A stretch of 64,000 nt of DNA from Hymenobacter tibetensis (GTDB taxonomy: Bacteria; Bacteroidota; Bacteroidia; Cytophagales; Hymenobacteraceae). Where the stretch lies: assembly GCF_022827545.1 (NCBI RefSeq), contig NZ_CP094669.1, positions 3,872,001-3,936,000 of the forward strand, given 5' to 3'. Position 1 is the first letter of the stretch; each line of letters begins with the position of its first letter. The position numbers and the translations under genes are program-made. The notes under the pieces are model-generated. The model did no database searches, was not told where the DNA came from, and saw only the letters and a list, made by a program, of their open reading frames with translations. Shown piece after piece: positions 62,903 through 64,000 of this stretch.

Positions 62903-63160
62903 CTATTGATAGCGCGGTGGCACTAGCTGCAATTGCACTTCCAGTTGCCAATCGAGGGGCTTTATCTTGGGATAAAACCAGGCAGCTCCACTGGCAAGCC
63001 ACTTAGCCCGATACTGCCGGGCACTATCGGGGGTGTAGTCTTCGTAGCCAAATTCCACTCCACAGCACTCACAGATGCTATGATCTGGCGACTGGCCGTC
63101 TGGTCCCCACGGTGACGCATCATAATCTAGCCCGCACACCCGGCAGTACCACACACGCAT
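62903..63160 (-). CDS. small zinc-ribbon-like protein
   Basis: An 85-residue soluble protein with two CxxC pairs, WYCRVCGLDYD at the start and ICECCGVEFGYEDY near residue 30, that can hold one zinc. The rest is a short helix/strand region (YRAKWLASGAAWFYP, WQLEVQLQLVPP). Similar small proteins with CxxCG...CxCCGFEFGYDD patterns are widespread in bacteria and without a known function; some sit beside toxin genes as candidate immunity proteins. Here the neighbours give no clue. Confidence 0.78.
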   Translation of the reverse strand: MRVWYCRVCGLDYDASPWGPDGQSPDHSICECCGVEFGYEDYTPDSARQYRAKWLASGAAWFYPKIKPLDWQLEVQLQLVPPRYQ

Positions 63161-63533
63161 TTGATTTCAAGGTAAAACTCACAGTGCCTAAGGGTACACT
63201 TCCTTGCAACAAGACGAAGACCTGAGTCTTTAAGTTTTGTCGCTCTTAACAGTTCACTTCAGAAGCGGGTTTTGCTAAACTATAAGCAGCTGCCAGTGCA
63301 TAGGTACCGGTTTAATTTTCAAGACAAAACCAACCTTCGAGAGTAGCAGCGCATCCTTATCGTCGAGAAAAGCTGCTCAGTTGAATCTGCAACTTTAAGA
63401 CAACGAGCAGAGCAGAATATGTCACCGAATTCAGCTAGTTTTCAGCACTCTACGAGCTTATTTTTCTAGATTAGTCTTGGCGCCACGCCACCTTCTCTAC
63501 TTACACCTACCTTCTCCGCCATTACCTGCATTT
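63161..63533. other. non-coding interval before the last gene
   Basis: About 370 bases of lower GC. No gene is seen. A TAGTCTTG near 63472, one base from TAnnTTTG, could serve the partial gene at 63534. Confidence 0.45.
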
Positions 63534-64000
63534 ATGACGTATTCGCTACTATTTCGTTTAACTCGGATTGGGGTATTGCTGGTGCTTTTGGTAGGGATGA
63601 TGAGTATTTCATTCTCAACGCAAGCCTCGCATATTCGGGCCGGCGACATTCAATCGAAAGTTGATACCACCGCCAATTACAACCCGCGGCGGATATTTTT
63701 TCGGTTGACGCTGTACTGCTCGCAGCCCGGCGGGATGATACCCGATCAACTAACTGCTGCTATTTTCTTCGGCGACGGGTCTTGCAACCGAAATGTTCCT
63801 CGAACTACGGACGTCTTGATAAGACCTGGCATCCGGCGCTACACCTACGACTTTGAGCACACCTACAATGCGGCCAGTACAAGCCCTTACGTAGTCAGTT
63901 TTATCGGTGAAAACCGTAACGGAACAATTTTAAATATCCGAAACCCCGATTCTCAGTCTTTCTATATTGCTACTACGGTTACCATTGACCCCTCACTGCT
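63534..64000 (+). CDS. N-terminal part of a large cell-surface protein (gliding-motility/PKD type), cut by the window end
   Basis: The first 155 residues of a gene that runs past the window edge. It begins with a signal peptide (MTYSLLFRLTRIGVLLVLLVG, then STQASHI), and the mature start SHIRAGDIQSK followed by NPRRIFFRLTLYCSQPGG and AIFFGDGSCNRN is typical of long Bacteroidota surface proteins. These proteins carry repeated immunoglobulin/PKD-type domains and a C-terminal gliding-motility (CHU_C) or type IX sorting domain. The later domains lie outside the window, so the full type is inferred. Confidence 0.8.
   Translation, partial: MTYSLLFRLTRIGVLLVLLVGMMSISFSTQASHIRAGDIQSKVDTTANYNPRRIFFRLTLYCSQPGGMIPDQLTAAIFFGDGSCNRNVPRTTDVLIRPGIRRYTYDFEHTYNAASTSPYVVSFIGENRNGTILNIRNPDSQSFYIATTVTIDPSL

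Noticed and set aside
1..64000. tRNA, rRNA or CRISPR features
   Set aside because: Scanned the intergenic stretches by eye for T-loop patterns and regularly spaced repeats and found none; a dedicated search program could still reveal a missed small RNA.

Overview
The window looks like a chromosomal segment of a Hymenobacter-like member of the Cytophagales (Bacteroidota). The sequence shows this in several ways: type IX secretion sorting tails (a PNP motif followed by a GLYxL segment), a SusC/SusD pair, promoters of the TAnnTTTG type instead of sigma70 boxes, few Shine-Dalgarno sites, many Bacteroidota-typical DUF families (DUF4296, DUF3822, DUF922), and a moderately high GC content. The genus is an inference from gene content. 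I saw no rRNA, tRNA, CRISPR array or intact insertion sequence.

Layout. 0-10 kb: a glutathionylspermidine-synthase-like ligase with a Gly/Arg-rich lipoprotein partner, glutamate racemase, a five-PAS hybrid histidine kinase with REC and HPt domains, and an ABC-F ATPase. 10-16 kb: a secreted GH16 glucanase with CBM6, a lipoprotein, a DUF952 protein and a frameshifted PL11 rhamnogalacturonan lyase. 16-20.3 kb: housekeeping metabolism (4-hydroxyphenylpyruvate dioxygenase, phosphohexomutase). 20.5-31.3 kb: the most interesting block, a beta-glucan utilisation locus (SusC, SusD, PKD lipoprotein, two GH16 enzymes). Upstream it is bordered by a 7TMR-DISM membrane receptor whose C-terminus is an IS1595-type transposase zinc ribbon, and downstream by an orphan IS630-type helix-turn-helix protein. 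31-39.8 kb: mostly minus-strand genes (UbiB/ABC1 kinase, phasin-like protein, esterase, acyltransferase, aspartyl protease with PDZ, MenC, KGG protein). 40-45.3 kb: ergothioneine genes egtB and egtD, an aminotransferase and a MATE exporter. 45.4-50 kb: DUF922, CsaA-like and DUF4296 proteins, then a DUF58 / membrane protein / VWA (Bat-type) cluster. 50-64 kb: many single-gene units (YggS, DUF423, DUF1573, RecD-like helicase, thioesterase, Nudix, DUF3822, CoaD, threonine aldolase, phosphoesterases, AlkA-like glycosylase), ending in a truncated gene for a large surface protein.

How it fits together. The GH16, PL11 and SusCD genes point to a degrader of beta-1,3-type glucans and pectin that secretes enzymes through the type IX system. 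The receptor upstream of susC has an extracytoplasmic module of a type proposed to bind carbohydrate and a cytoplasmic end that resembles a DNA-binding domain, so it could be a one-protein glycan sensor and transcription regulator. That is a hypothesis, not something shown here. A second theme is transcription architecture. Several genes have the -7 box only a few bases from the start codon, which suggests leaderless mRNAs. Many gene ends carry unusually long perfect hairpins, one of them a 34-bp perfect palindrome that includes both stop codons of a convergent gene pair.
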